In this document: positions 34,986 to 42,382 of the stretch, one piece after another
Numbering within the stretch: position 1 is the first letter of the stretch
How the letters are laid out: every line of letters begins with the position of its first letter
From: DUQX01 sp050948825
GTDB taxonomy: Bacteria; Bacillota; Dethiobacteria; DTU022; UBA8154
Length of the DNA: 64,000 bases
Direction: 5' to 3'
NCBI GenBank assembly: GCA_050948825.1
Contig: JBMNEO010000001.1
Span: 21,450 to 85,449 of the forward strand
Made by a program: the position numbers and the translations under genes
The notes under the pieces: generated by a model
Database searches by the model: none
What the model was told of the DNA's origin: nothing
What the model saw: only the letters and a program-made list of their open reading frames with translations

Positions 34986-35159
34986 TTATGGCCAGTTCAG
35001 AGCCTCGTGATTGATAAATGTATTAAATAAAGCCAGCACTTGCCCCCCCAGCTGCCTCAGGGCAAAAGAGACAATCAGGACAACGAAGGCAATAATCAGG
35101 GAATATTCCATCAGACCCTGTCCCTCATCCAAATACAACTTTTTTATGTAAACAGTCAT
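34986..35159 (-). CDS. flp: Flp-type pilin, 57 aa
   Basis: A 57-residue frame begins at the ATG at 35159 (MTVYIKKLYLDEGQGLMEYS). It has the G-Q-G-L-M-E-Y Flp leader site followed by a hydrophobic helix (LIIAFVVLIVSFALRQLGGQ) and ends HEALNWP. Glu five after the Gly is kept. GAGGATAAGC precedes the start. It lies 94 nt upstream of the prepilin peptidase gene. This is one of two Flp subunits and is slightly atypical in having Met before Glu. Confidence 0.85.
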   Translation of the reverse strand: MTVYIKKLYLDEGQGLMEYSLIIAFVVLIVSFALRQLGGQVLALFNTFINHEALNWP

Positions 35160-35190
35160 AGCTTATCCTCTTTTTGCTGAAGATTTTTTG

Positions 35191-35223
35191 TTACCTGCCC
35201 CCTGGGAAACAGGGGGCAGGTAA
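35191..35223 (-). terminator. 14-bp perfect hairpin between the two flp genes
   Basis: TTACCTGCCCCCTG (35191-35204) pairs with CAGGGGGCAGGTAA (35210-35223). The loop is 5 nt. A run of A rather than T follows on the minus strand, so it looks like an mRNA-processing or attenuating stem that gives flp2 more transcript than downstream genes, rather than a full terminator. Confidence 0.55.
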
Positions 35224-35314
35224 CAAAAGCTTATCTTTAAGAATTTAGCTATACTAATCTACTTCGCACGCTCCCGTCTAATCCTTTGTAATTTCTCAAA
35301 AACTATTAATTTCA

Positions 35315-35434
35315 TCACCCAATAGTTCCTAGCACCCCAATAACCGCCACCGCAATCAACACCAGGATCAAGGCGTATTCCGCCAGGCCCTGTCCTTCCT
35401 CGTCCCTGACCAATCTGGAAATCATTTTCAGCAT
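35315..35434 (-). CDS. flp: Flp-type pilin, 39 aa, possibly frameshifted
   Basis: A perfect site (AAGGAGGTAAAAGAA) precedes the ATG at 35434. The protein MLKMISRLVRDEEGQGLAEY has the classic Flp GQGLAEY cleavage site, then ALILVLIAVAVIGVLGTIG, and stops. Major Flp pilins usually run 10-25 residues longer. If one G of the GGG before the stop is removed, the frame continues DEINSFLRNYKG and ends at 35249, a plausible Flp tail. Either this is a very short Flp or it is another frameshift. Its strong ribosome binding site suggests it is the main pilin. Confidence 0.85.
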   Translation of the reverse strand: MLKMISRLVRDEEGQGLAEYALILVLIAVAVIGVLGTIG

Positions 35435-35579
35435 TTCTTTTACCTCCTTAATTCTTATTGTTCATTGACAAAACAAGCGAGAAAATAACCCTCCATTAAA
35501 ACCTGCCCTTGCTTTAATAACCTGCTTTTTCCCCCACGCTACACCTCCTTAAAGTGGTTTTCTAACTGGAGTAAGTTTA

Positions 35580-36056
35580 TTAGTCCATTGAGGAACACTC
35601 ATTATCCGGACACAGAATCAGGTGAAACAAACCCCTGTAACAGGCCCCCACCAGCGCTTCGGCCTCCTCGGGGTAAACAGCTAGCGTTACCGCAGTTTGA
35701 TGCTCTCCGGTTTCTTCTTCCGCCTCCCCGGAAGAGAGCACGAGGGCATTTTTTGCGGCGGTGTAGACCGGGGGCGGTTCACCGTTGCCGCGGTCAATCG
35801 CAACAAGCACGTCCACCCGGGCGCCGCAGCTCATATACCTGGACAAACCGGATAATTTATTTACCGGGATGGATATGCCGCGCATCTTCTTGGGAATCAG
35901 GCTGGAGAGGTTTCTTTCCGGATTTGTTTCCGCTAGAGGCGGGTCAACTTCATTTTCCCGCTGCTCATCCCGAACCTCATTTTTAACCTCATCTGCAACC
36001 TCTTCTTCAACCTCCGGCTCCTCTTCAGCTTCCCGGACCGGAAGGGGTTCCACCAA
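35580..36056 (-). CDS. RcpC/CpaB C-terminal domain, fragment or fused end of tailed CpaF
   Basis: The frame has no ribosome binding site and begins with TTG-GTG, so it is unlikely to start here. The first 50 residues are Glu/Val/Arg-rich (EAEEEPEVEEEVADEV). The rest matches the RcpC domain of CpaB: MRGISIPVNKLSGLSRYM, CGARVDVLVAIDRG, AKNALVLSSGEAE, TAVTLAVYPEEAEALVGACY. It is in the same frame as the tailed CpaF upstream, separated by only 27 nt with two stop codons. The composition runs on from that protein's acidic tail, so the two may once have been one polypeptide, separated by compensating frameshifts near 36065-36180. Confidence 0.7.
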   Translation of the reverse strand: MVEPLPVREAEEEPEVEEEVADEVKNEVRDEQRENEVDPPLAETNPERNLSSLIPKKMRGISIPVNKLSGLSRYMSCGARVDVLVAIDRGNGEPPPVYTAAKNALVLSSGEAEEETGEHQTAVTLAVYPEEAEALVGACYRGLFHLILCPDNECSSMD

Positions 36057-36083
36057 AGTTGCGCTATGCGGTCAACAGTATCT

Positions 36084-38198
36084 TCACGGGGATAGATCGC
36101 TATGTTGCCTTCCCCGAAAGAAGCCGGAGACAGCGGAGGAGATGCTGGAGGACTGCTCGCCGGCGGAAATATCCCTCCGGACAGCGGAACTAATGAGCAC
36201 CAATCTGTTTTCCCTGTTACCCTGCCTGTCAAACTCACTTCTGCTTTGGCTGAAATATTCTTTTCCTTCCGTTTTAACCGGATGATCTGTTTCCACTTCA
36301 GCCGGCTCATTTGGATCAACTGCGTTATTTAGATTAGCTTCTGGATTAACTTCTTCTTCTGGATCAACTGCTTCATCTGTCTCATCAATGTCATTAGCAT
36401 CATAAGTATTATCAATATCATCAATATCATCAATATCATCAATATCATCTATTTGATCAGTATCATCAGTATCATCTGTTACATCCAGATAATCTGTATC
36501 ATCGTCTATTGCCCCCGAATAACTTGTTTCCTCTGTATAACTTGTTTTATACATATAATTTGTTTCATTTAATACATCAGCTTCATCCATATCATCTGTT
36601 CCATCTGTTTCATAGGCTTCGTATGTTTCATAAGCTTCATCTATCTCGCCCATTTCATCCAGATCTTCCAGATCATCCAGATCCTCAAGATCTTTTTTTT
36701 CTTTTATTTCCCCGATCATTTCATCTGATCCGGCCACCCCATCATCTTCATGTAAATATTTCGCCTCTTCAGCAAGCGGCTCCACTGGCGGCTCTTTTTC
36801 CTCCACTTCTTCCTGTTCGCGGGGTTGCTGTGCCTGGTATTTCTCCTGTAAGCCTTCAATGCAGTCCGCCTCACCGCAAGCCCTCAACTTATCAATACAT
36901 CTGGGGGTTGTCCCCGTGTATTTATGCTCGCCCTGGACCATCCCGCTCTCGTTCAGACCGTCCTGCTGAAAGACAAAGATATCCTGCAGGGTTATATGGT
37001 CTTTCTCCATTCCCACCACTTCGCTAATCCTGGTTATTTTGCGCGTCCCGTCGCTGAAACGGGACTGCTGGATAATCAGCTCTATGGCAGAACTTATCTG
37101 CTCTCTGACAGCGGGCAGGGGAAGGTCCATACCGGCCATCAGCACCATGGTTTCCATACGAGTCAGCGCCTCACGGGGATTATTTGCGTGCAGGGTGGAT
37201 ATAGAACCATCGTGTCCTGTATTCATGGCCTGCAGCATGTCAAGCGTTTCAGCCCCTCTGACCTCTCCGACCACGATGCGATCCGGCCTCATGCGCAGGG
37301 AATTGATCACCAGTTCCCTAATCGTATACTGTCCCCTGCCTTCAATGTTGGCCGGGCGGCTCTCCAGGGTAACGACGTGATCCTGCTGTAGTTGTAGCTC
37401 GGCTGTATCTTCGATAGTAATTATCCTTTCGTGATCGGGTATGAAACTTGAAAGCACATTCAGGGTGGTCGTCTTACCGCTGCCGGTCCCGCCGGAGACG
37501 ATAATATTGACGCGCGACCTCACGCAGGCCTTGAGAAACATAACCATCTCCTCTGTCATCGTTCCCAGTTCTAATAAGTCTTCCACGGTAAAGGGATCAG
37601 CAGCAAATTTTCGGATCGTCAGTGACGGCCCCTTGAGGGCCAGGGGCGGAATAATGGCATTTACGCGTGAGCCGTCCGGCAAGCGGGCATCTACCGTCGG
37701 TGAACTCTCGTCAATCCTCCTGCCCAAGGGGGTGATGATTTTATTAATAACGTGTAGAACATGCTCGTTATTCCGGAAAGTAACCTCCGTCTTGGCAATT
37801 CTGCCGTCCCGCTCCACATAGACATTATCATAGCCGTTCACCATAATTTCAGTAACGGCAGGATCATCGAGCAGCGAATTTATCGGGCCATAACCAAATA
37901 TCTCATCGCAGACGTATTGAATTACTTTTTGCTTGTCGCTCTGTGAAAGATGAAGGCTGCTCTCTTCCAGTACCGCTACCAGTGTATCGTAAATCTGCTC
38001 CGTGAACTGCCTCATTTGGAATGAGTCGAGCTTTTCTAGCACCAGCTTATCGTCTACTGAATCTATAACCTTTGTTAAGGTTTTGGATGCAATCTCTTCC
38101 AGCTCTTTTTTCCTGTCTGTGATATTATTTGATGAGGGTTCCCTGCTAAGCAGCTGCGGTCTCTTCCCATTGAACCTTAATTGCTGTTTTGGAAACAT
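36084..38198 (-). CDS. cpaF: CpaF/TadA ATPase with long acidic C-terminal tail
   Basis: The ATG at 38198 has GGGTGGG upstream; the frame to 38324 runs back through the terminator and is not translated. Residues about 1-440 are a complete CpaF: VCDEIFGYGPINSLLDDPAV, Walker A (VSGGTGSGKTTTLN), ERIITIEDTAELQL, Walker B (RIVVGEVRGAETLDM) and GHDGSISTLHANNP. It is close to the paralogue at 29489. A 260-residue tail rich in Asp, Glu, Tyr and Thr follows, including a run of four Asp-Asp-Ile units. CpaF proteins do not normally have such a tail. The gene is first in the Tad operon, behind a cyclic-di-GMP-I riboswitch. Two CpaF paralogues may form mixed hexamers or serve different steps. Confidence 0.88.
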   Translation of the reverse strand: MFPKQQLRFNGKRPQLLSREPSSNNITDRKKELEEIASKTLTKVIDSVDDKLVLEKLDSFQMRQFTEQIYDTLVAVLEESSLHLSQSDKQKVIQYVCDEIFGYGPINSLLDDPAVTEIMVNGYDNVYVERDGRIAKTEVTFRNNEHVLHVINKIITPLGRRIDESSPTVDARLPDGSRVNAIIPPLALKGPSLTIRKFAADPFTVEDLLELGTMTEEMVMFLKACVRSRVNIIVSGGTGSGKTTTLNVLSSFIPDHERIITIEDTAELQLQQDHVVTLESRPANIEGRGQYTIRELVINSLRMRPDRIVVGEVRGAETLDMLQAMNTGHDGSISTLHANNPREALTRMETMVLMAGMDLPLPAVREQISSAIELIIQQSRFSDGTRKITRISEVVGMEKDHITLQDIFVFQQDGLNESGMVQGEHKYTGTTPRCIDKLRACGEADCIEGLQEKYQAQQPREQEEVEEKEPPVEPLAEEAKYLHEDDGVAGSDEMIGEIKEKKDLEDLDDLEDLDEMGEIDEAYETYEAYETDGTDDMDEADVLNETNYMYKTSYTEETSYSGAIDDDTDYLDVTDDTDDTDQIDDIDDIDDIDDIDNTYDANDIDETDEAVDPEEEVNPEANLNNAVDPNEPAEVETDHPVKTEGKEYFSQSRSEFDRQGNRENRLVLISSAVRRDISAGEQSSSISSAVSGFFRGRQHSDLSP
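36411..36449. repeat. 9-bp tandem repeat in the acidic CpaF tail
   Basis: The unit ATCAATATC is repeated about four times and encodes Asp-Asp-Ile on the minus strand. It keeps the reading frame, so slippage would alter the tail length only. Confidence 0.75.
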
Positions 38199-38239
38199 TT
38201 TTATCCCACCCTTATTCTGAGAAATCAGGAAAACAAATA

Positions 38240-38257
38240 CCCGGCGCCGGCGCCGGG
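38240..38257 (-). terminator. Riboswitch-linked terminator before tailed cpaF
   Basis: CCCGGCG pairs with CGCCGGG (loop CCGG), and TATTTGTTTTCC follows on the minus strand. It lies between the aptamer (38283-38402) and the cpaF start, so it is the likely expression platform for the Tad operon. Confidence 0.75.
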
Positions 38258-38282
38258 ATGCACGAATAAGGATTATAAAAAT

Positions 38283-38402
38283 CCCGTCTTCGGCAACCTG
38301 GCAATCATGGCCCACTAAGATCATGCTAAGATCATGTTACTGAAGGCTTTAGACCCATGGCTTTGCGTCCCTGCCTTTCGACAGGTTTGCCTTTATCGGT
38401 CA
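38283..38402 (-). ncRNA. cyclic-di-GMP-I (GEMM) riboswitch heading the Tad operon
   Basis: On the minus strand the order is GATAAAGGCAAACC, a stem with GAAA loop (TGTCGAAAGGCA), GGGACGCAAAGCCATGGGTC, a variable P3 segment containing the repeat ATGATCTTAGC, and then ATGATTGCCAGGTTGCCGAAG. These match the GEMM-I core and its tetraloop-receptor helix. The first half is nearly identical to the copy at 41090. A terminator follows, so ligand probably controls read-through into the 15-kb pilus operon. Confidence 0.93.
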
Positions 38403-38415
38403 GGAAAATGTCTCC

Positions 38416-39693
38416 TCACCTGATAATTAAATCATGGTTTTTAAATGAGTTTGTATAGTATTTTGATTCGGGAGTATTTCTGTAAAAGATCTGATTAGAC
38501 ATCTCCAACGCACTGAGATAGCACTCCCTAACGTCAATCTCCGCAAGTTCCAGCAGCGTTGTCTTGATCGCCAGCTGCTCCCAGTCACCCGATTCATAAG
38601 CTAAGATCAGTTCATAAACATCCTTGAATCTGCTTTTGCCGCCCAGCAGCGCAAGTTTGATATCATCGGATATTGGAAGCTCTGCTAATATGTCGGGCAG
38701 AGGCCGGTCGAGAAAAGCGTCGATGAGAGAAAACATACCCATCAGGAAAAGATCCGGGCTGCGGTCCTTCAGGCCAACTCTGGGTGCAATCAGCTCACAA
38801 AACCTTGCCCTGCAGATCGCCGTGATAATAAGCTCGTCCGGCTTGTTATCGCCTATGCCTCTTAAAGCAATAAGGGAAAGCCATTTACTGAGTTCTTTCT
38901 GTCCTAAAAGAACAAGCGCCTGCTTAATGGAGCGGATTTCATTCCTGAAACCAAAGGATAACGAGTTGATAAACTTGAGCAACTTGTATGAAAGAGAAAC
39001 ATCCATTTTTATATAGTCTTCAATCCGGTCAAAATCCAGATCCTGCTTGTTGACTTCCTGCAGTATTTTCAGGTAGATGAGCTTGAAGCTGGGGATATCT
39101 TTTCCGCTAAGAATAAGGGGTTTGCTGAAAAAATACCCCTGGAAGTAAGAATAACCCATCTCCAATGCTTGATTAAATTCATCCCTGGTCTCCACTTTTT
39201 GCGCCAGAAAATGTATTTTATGTTTGCCAACCCTCTGAACGATCGCTTCTCTTTCTTTCTTTTGGGTTTTCAAAAAATCCACTTTGATAATATCAACCAG
39301 ATCTATCAGCGGCAATAATTTGTTATTGTAGCTAAAATCGTCCAGCGCCAGATAGTAGCCCAGCTCCTTCAACTTTCTGCAGGCGTTTAAAGTTTTTTCG
39401 TCCAGCTCAATATCCTGCAGGATCTCTATAACAATGGCCTCATTGGGTAGAAGGGTGGCCACATCATTTTCCAGCAGGTTTTTGGTAAAATTTATGAAAG
39501 CCTTTTTGCCCCTGGTAAGCGTTTCCAGACCAATAAGCAGAAAGCTGTTGGTAATAACCTCAAAAGAAGCCTGGTCTCCGTTTAAAGTGGAATAAAATTT
39601 GTTAACCCCGGAACGATACAGGAGCTCGTAGGCAAACACTTCCTGATTTCGATTAAAGATTGGCTGTCTGGCCACATATATCTCCATATCCAT
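38416..39693 (-). CDS. EAL-HDOD (YuxH-type) signalling protein
   Basis: The ATG at 39693 has AGAGGGG nine bases upstream. Residues 1-200 are an EAL-like phosphodiesterase domain: VARQPIFNRNQEVFAYELLY (the ExLxR position is present), NLLENDVATLLPNEAIVIEI, YLALDDFSYNN and VDIIKVDFL. Residues about 215-400 are HDOD (YIKMDVSLSYKLLKFINSLS, IKQALVLLGQKELSKWLSL). YuxH-type EAL domains often lack activity, and I cannot tell from these motifs whether cyclic-di-GMP is cleaved or only bound. It is co-transcribed with the transglutaminase gene just upstream and therefore sits behind the cyclic-di-GMP riboswitch at 41090, a possible feedback loop. Confidence 0.9.
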   Translation of the reverse strand: MDMEIYVARQPIFNRNQEVFAYELLYRSGVNKFYSTLNGDQASFEVITNSFLLIGLETLTRGKKAFINFTKNLLENDVATLLPNEAIVIEILQDIELDEKTLNACRKLKELGYYLALDDFSYNNKLLPLIDLVDIIKVDFLKTQKKEREAIVQRVGKHKIHFLAQKVETRDEFNQALEMGYSYFQGYFFSKPLILSGKDIPSFKLIYLKILQEVNKQDLDFDRIEDYIKMDVSLSYKLLKFINSLSFGFRNEIRSIKQALVLLGQKELSKWLSLIALRGIGDNKPDELIITAICRARFCELIAPRVGLKDRSPDLFLMGMFSLIDAFLDRPLPDILAELPISDDIKLALLGGKSRFKDVYELILAYESGDWEQLAIKTTLLELAEIDVRECYLSALEMSNQIFYRNTPESKYYTNSFKNHDLIIR

Positions 39694-39780
39694 GGGTTTA
39701 ATCCCCTCTTCCTTTCTCTTCTTTCTCCTTACAAGTCTCTTACACGGGCCTTCTACAGGCTTCTTGCAGGGCAAGATAAT

Positions 39781-40983
39781 TTAACGTCCTACAAGTTCCT
39801 CCTCCCAGATAACAGAGAGGCGGGAGCCTTTATAACGTACCTTCAGGGGGATATCCTCATAGTTTTGTGCTAAATGACTTGCCTGCGGCAGAGAGCCGAA
39901 GTATTTCATATTTCCGCTGTGGATATCCATAGTGGGGTCGGCGGGAACCCAGCCGCTCCCGTCGAGGAAAAATTCAACCCAGCTGTGCCGGTAACCCTGC
40001 AGAGGGAACCTCTCCCCGGGGGAAAGGTTCCAGATGTCTCCCGTACCTTTGGGGTCACAGTAGCCGTTTATCACCCTGGCCGGGATCCCTGACGCGCGGC
40101 AGAGCGCGGCAAAAAGGGAAGCATAGTCCTCACATACCCCTGAACCGTTGCGTAAAGCTGTTAGCGCCCCCCCATTGCGTGAGCTTGAATTGAGATCGTA
40201 TTTCAAATATGTAATGACAAAGCTGCAAATGGCACGCGCCTTTTCAAGATCTGTTTTACACGCTGACGTAAGCTCGCGCGCTTTTCTTACAATATCGGGA
40301 TGGTTGCTCTCAATTTTTTCGGAAGCTCCCAGGAAATTTTGAGGAAATAGGTTGTTATGATAATTGTTTGCCATCAATTGTTTCAGGTTTAACGGGTAAA
40401 CATTCAAGAAGTATTCCAGGGTTATCGTATCACCGGCCCCTGGACGCAGTGAATCCAGCTGAAAAACAGCAATGCGGTTGTTATTGCTCAGCCGCTTAAC
40501 TTCAACCGGTTTGTGACTGAAGGTTTCTTTGGCGACTTCCTGGTATGGGGAGTCAAGCTCGGCCAGCAGGGGGATTTCCAGCCGGATGTTTGAGGCTGTA
40601 TCGCTGCCTTTGTTTTTTACCACGATGTTCACGCGCAGACTTCTGCCGTAAGCATGGCCGGAAGAATACGTTTTGACTGCAGGGTACGGCAGGGCACCGG
40701 CAGCATCAGGAAGAACGTTATCCGCTTCTGATCCGAAAATCTCGGAAGGATCTTCTTTAGGATCTTCTTTCCCCGCTGTTGCAGCCGGGGTAAAAGAATC
40801 ATCTTTCCCCGTCGCTGCAAGCGTGGCCTGCGGAGGTTCATACCGGTACACATTATCCTTGCCAACCTGAACTTTTTCCTGGGAATAAGGATTGAAAAAA
40901 GTTAAAACCAGCAGCAGGATAAAAATAATAATTAGGGCAATAACAAGTAATTTTTCGGTCAGTATTTCTGATTTGCCATTCAT
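39781..40983 (-). CDS. Membrane-anchored transglutaminase-like protein
   Basis: The ATG at 40983 has GGGGGG upstream. One N-terminal TM (LLVIALIIIFILLLVLTFF) is followed by a beta domain (residues about 100-220) and a transglutaminase-like cysteine peptidase core. GSGVCEDYASLFAALCRASG holds the Cys, RHSWVEFFLDGSGWVPADPT the His and Asp. The catalytic Cys-His-Asp set is complete. Members of this family cross-link, cleave or modify proteins or peptidoglycan outside the cell. It is preceded by a cyclic-di-GMP-I riboswitch and terminator, and leads the operon with the EAL-HDOD gene. Its substrate is unknown; matrix or pilus proteins are plausible. Confidence 0.9.
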   Translation of the reverse strand: MNGKSEILTEKLLVIALIIIFILLLVLTFFNPYSQEKVQVGKDNVYRYEPPQATLAATGKDDSFTPAATAGKEDPKEDPSEIFGSEADNVLPDAAGALPYPAVKTYSSGHAYGRSLRVNIVVKNKGSDTASNIRLEIPLLAELDSPYQEVAKETFSHKPVEVKRLSNNNRIAVFQLDSLRPGAGDTITLEYFLNVYPLNLKQLMANNYHNNLFPQNFLGASEKIESNHPDIVRKARELTSACKTDLEKARAICSFVITYLKYDLNSSSRNGGALTALRNGSGVCEDYASLFAALCRASGIPARVINGYCDPKGTGDIWNLSPGERFPLQGYRHSWVEFFLDGSGWVPADPTMDIHSGNMKYFGSLPQASHLAQNYEDIPLKVRYKGSRLSVIWEEELVGR

Positions 40984-41012
40984 GCCTGTCCCCCCGGGAG
41001 GGACCGACAAAC

Positions 41013-41036
41013 CGAAAAACCCCGGCCAGGCCGGGG
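41013..41036 (-). terminator. Riboswitch-linked terminator before transglutaminase gene
   Basis: CCCCGGC pairs with GCCGGGG, loop CTG region, and TTTTTCGG follows on the minus strand. It lies between the aptamer and the coding start at 40983. A nearby palindrome GTACTAATATAGTAC (41051-41065) might form the alternative pairing. Confidence 0.85.
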
Positions 41037-41089
41037 ATCAGGGGATTAAAGTACTAATATAGTACATTATAGGAGAAAAAGACAAAATC

Positions 41090-41190
41090 CCTGTCTTCGG
41101 CAACCTGGCGATCTTAGCCCCTCATTACAGAGCTTTAGACCCATGGCTTTGCGCCCCACCCTTTCGGGATGGTTTGCCTTTGTCGGTCAG
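41090..41190 (-). ncRNA. cyclic-di-GMP-I (GEMM) riboswitch before transglutaminase gene
   Basis: On the minus strand the order is GACAAAGGCAAACC, stem ATCCCGAAAGGGTG, GGGCGCAAAGCCATGGGTC, a variable stretch, then GATCGCCAGGTTGCCGAAG. It closely matches the copy at 38283 in both conserved blocks. A clear terminator follows, implying transcriptional control of the transglutaminase/EAL-HDOD operon. Confidence 0.93.
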
Positions 41191-41308
41191 GATGTAAAAT
41201 CCTTCCCTTAATTATTGGTAATTTTTTCTTCTTAATTCTTTATATCATAACTTAAATAAAAAGTAAATACCAAATATAAATATTTTTTGTGCTCAGGAGA
41301 TAATTTTT

Positions 41309-42382
41309 TTAATTTTTCTGTAGATATATGCTATTCGATGTATTTGCGCCTTGCCTGGCACCTCCCAGTGGCAGGTCTATTTTTAATGCAATCTCTGCCA
41401 ATTCAGGGTCAAACTGGGTTCCCGCACAGCGTTTCAACTCCTCCCTGACCTGGGAAAGGGACTTTGCCCGGGCATAAGGGCGATCAGTGAGCATAGCGTC
41501 AACTGCATCCGCGACCGCAATTATCCTTGAGCCCAGTGGAATCTGCAAACCGCTAATCCCGTCGGGATAGCCTGTCCCGTCGTATTTTTCATGGTGATGC
41601 CTGACAATGGGTACAGCATCTTTGAGAAACTCTACCGGGGAGATGATCTCGGCTCCGATGGCAGGGTGCTGTTTGACAATCTTGAACTCTTCAAAGGTCA
41701 GGCCGGAGGTTTTCCTGAGGATCTGCTCGGGTATGCCAATCTTTCCGATATCATGCAATATTGCCGCCTGCTGCAGCAAGTCCAGTTCTTTTGGTGCAAG
41801 CTTTAGCTCTTCCCCCAGTAAGACGGAGTACCTGGCCACTCTCTCCTGGTGGCCTTTGGTATAGGAATCCTTGGCATCGATCGCCGCTACCAGGGAGCGT
41901 ACCGTCTCCAGATAGTGTTTCTGGATGTTGTTGTAGGCATGCTCGATCTCGCCCCTCAGCGTCTCGTTGGTTACCTGTAGTTCGCTCAGCCGGTTTTTGA
42001 TCGCCGTGGATGATTTCCGGCGGGAGAGGCCTTTTTCAACAACCTCTTTCACGGCGCTTATTTCAAACGGCTTGATCAGATAATCCAGCGCGCCGTTGCG
42101 CAGGGCATTGGTCGCCGTATCCACGGACGCATAGGCGGTAATCATTACCACCTCTGTTTCCGGGGCCTTTTTTTTCACCTCCGCCAAAAGCTCAATTCCG
42201 CTGATATCGGGCATTCTGATATCGAGTATTACAAGATCAAATTCGGAGTTGTCCAGGTAATCAAGGGCCTGGTTACCGTTGCCCGCGGTAACGACATCAT
42301 AGTCGTCCCGCAAAATCATACGCAACGCTTCTCTGGGGCCAAGTTCATCATCGACAACAAGTATCCTGGGTGCATTACTCAC
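41309..42382 (-). CDS. Response regulator with HD-GYP output domain
   Basis: The GTG at 42382 has AGGAGG eight bases upstream and overlaps the kinase stop by 8 nt. The receiver (residues 1-120) has VVDDELGP, the acceptor Asp in LVILDIRMPDISG, and the Lys in YLIKPFE. A coiled linker leads to HD-GYP (residues about 160-345): HQERVARYSVLLGEEL, AAILHDIGKIGIPEQIL, RHHHEKYDGTGYPDGISGL and DAVDAMLTDRPY. All metal ligands and the GYP loop are kept, so it should hydrolyse cyclic-di-GMP. The coupling to the adjacent kinases indicates a dedicated two-component pathway. Confidence 0.94.
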   Translation of the reverse strand: MSNAPRILVVDDELGPREALRMILRDDYDVVTAGNGNQALDYLDNSEFDLVILDIRMPDISGIELLAEVKKKAPETEVVMITAYASVDTATNALRNGALDYLIKPFEISAVKEVVEKGLSRRKSSTAIKNRLSELQVTNETLRGEIEHAYNNIQKHYLETVRSLVAAIDAKDSYTKGHQERVARYSVLLGEELKLAPKELDLLQQAAILHDIGKIGIPEQILRKTSGLTFEEFKIVKQHPAIGAEIISPVEFLKDAVPIVRHHHEKYDGTGYPDGISGLQIPLGSRIIAVADAVDAMLTDRPYARAKSLSQVREELKRCAGTQFDPELAEIALKIDLPLGGARQGANTSNSIYLQKN

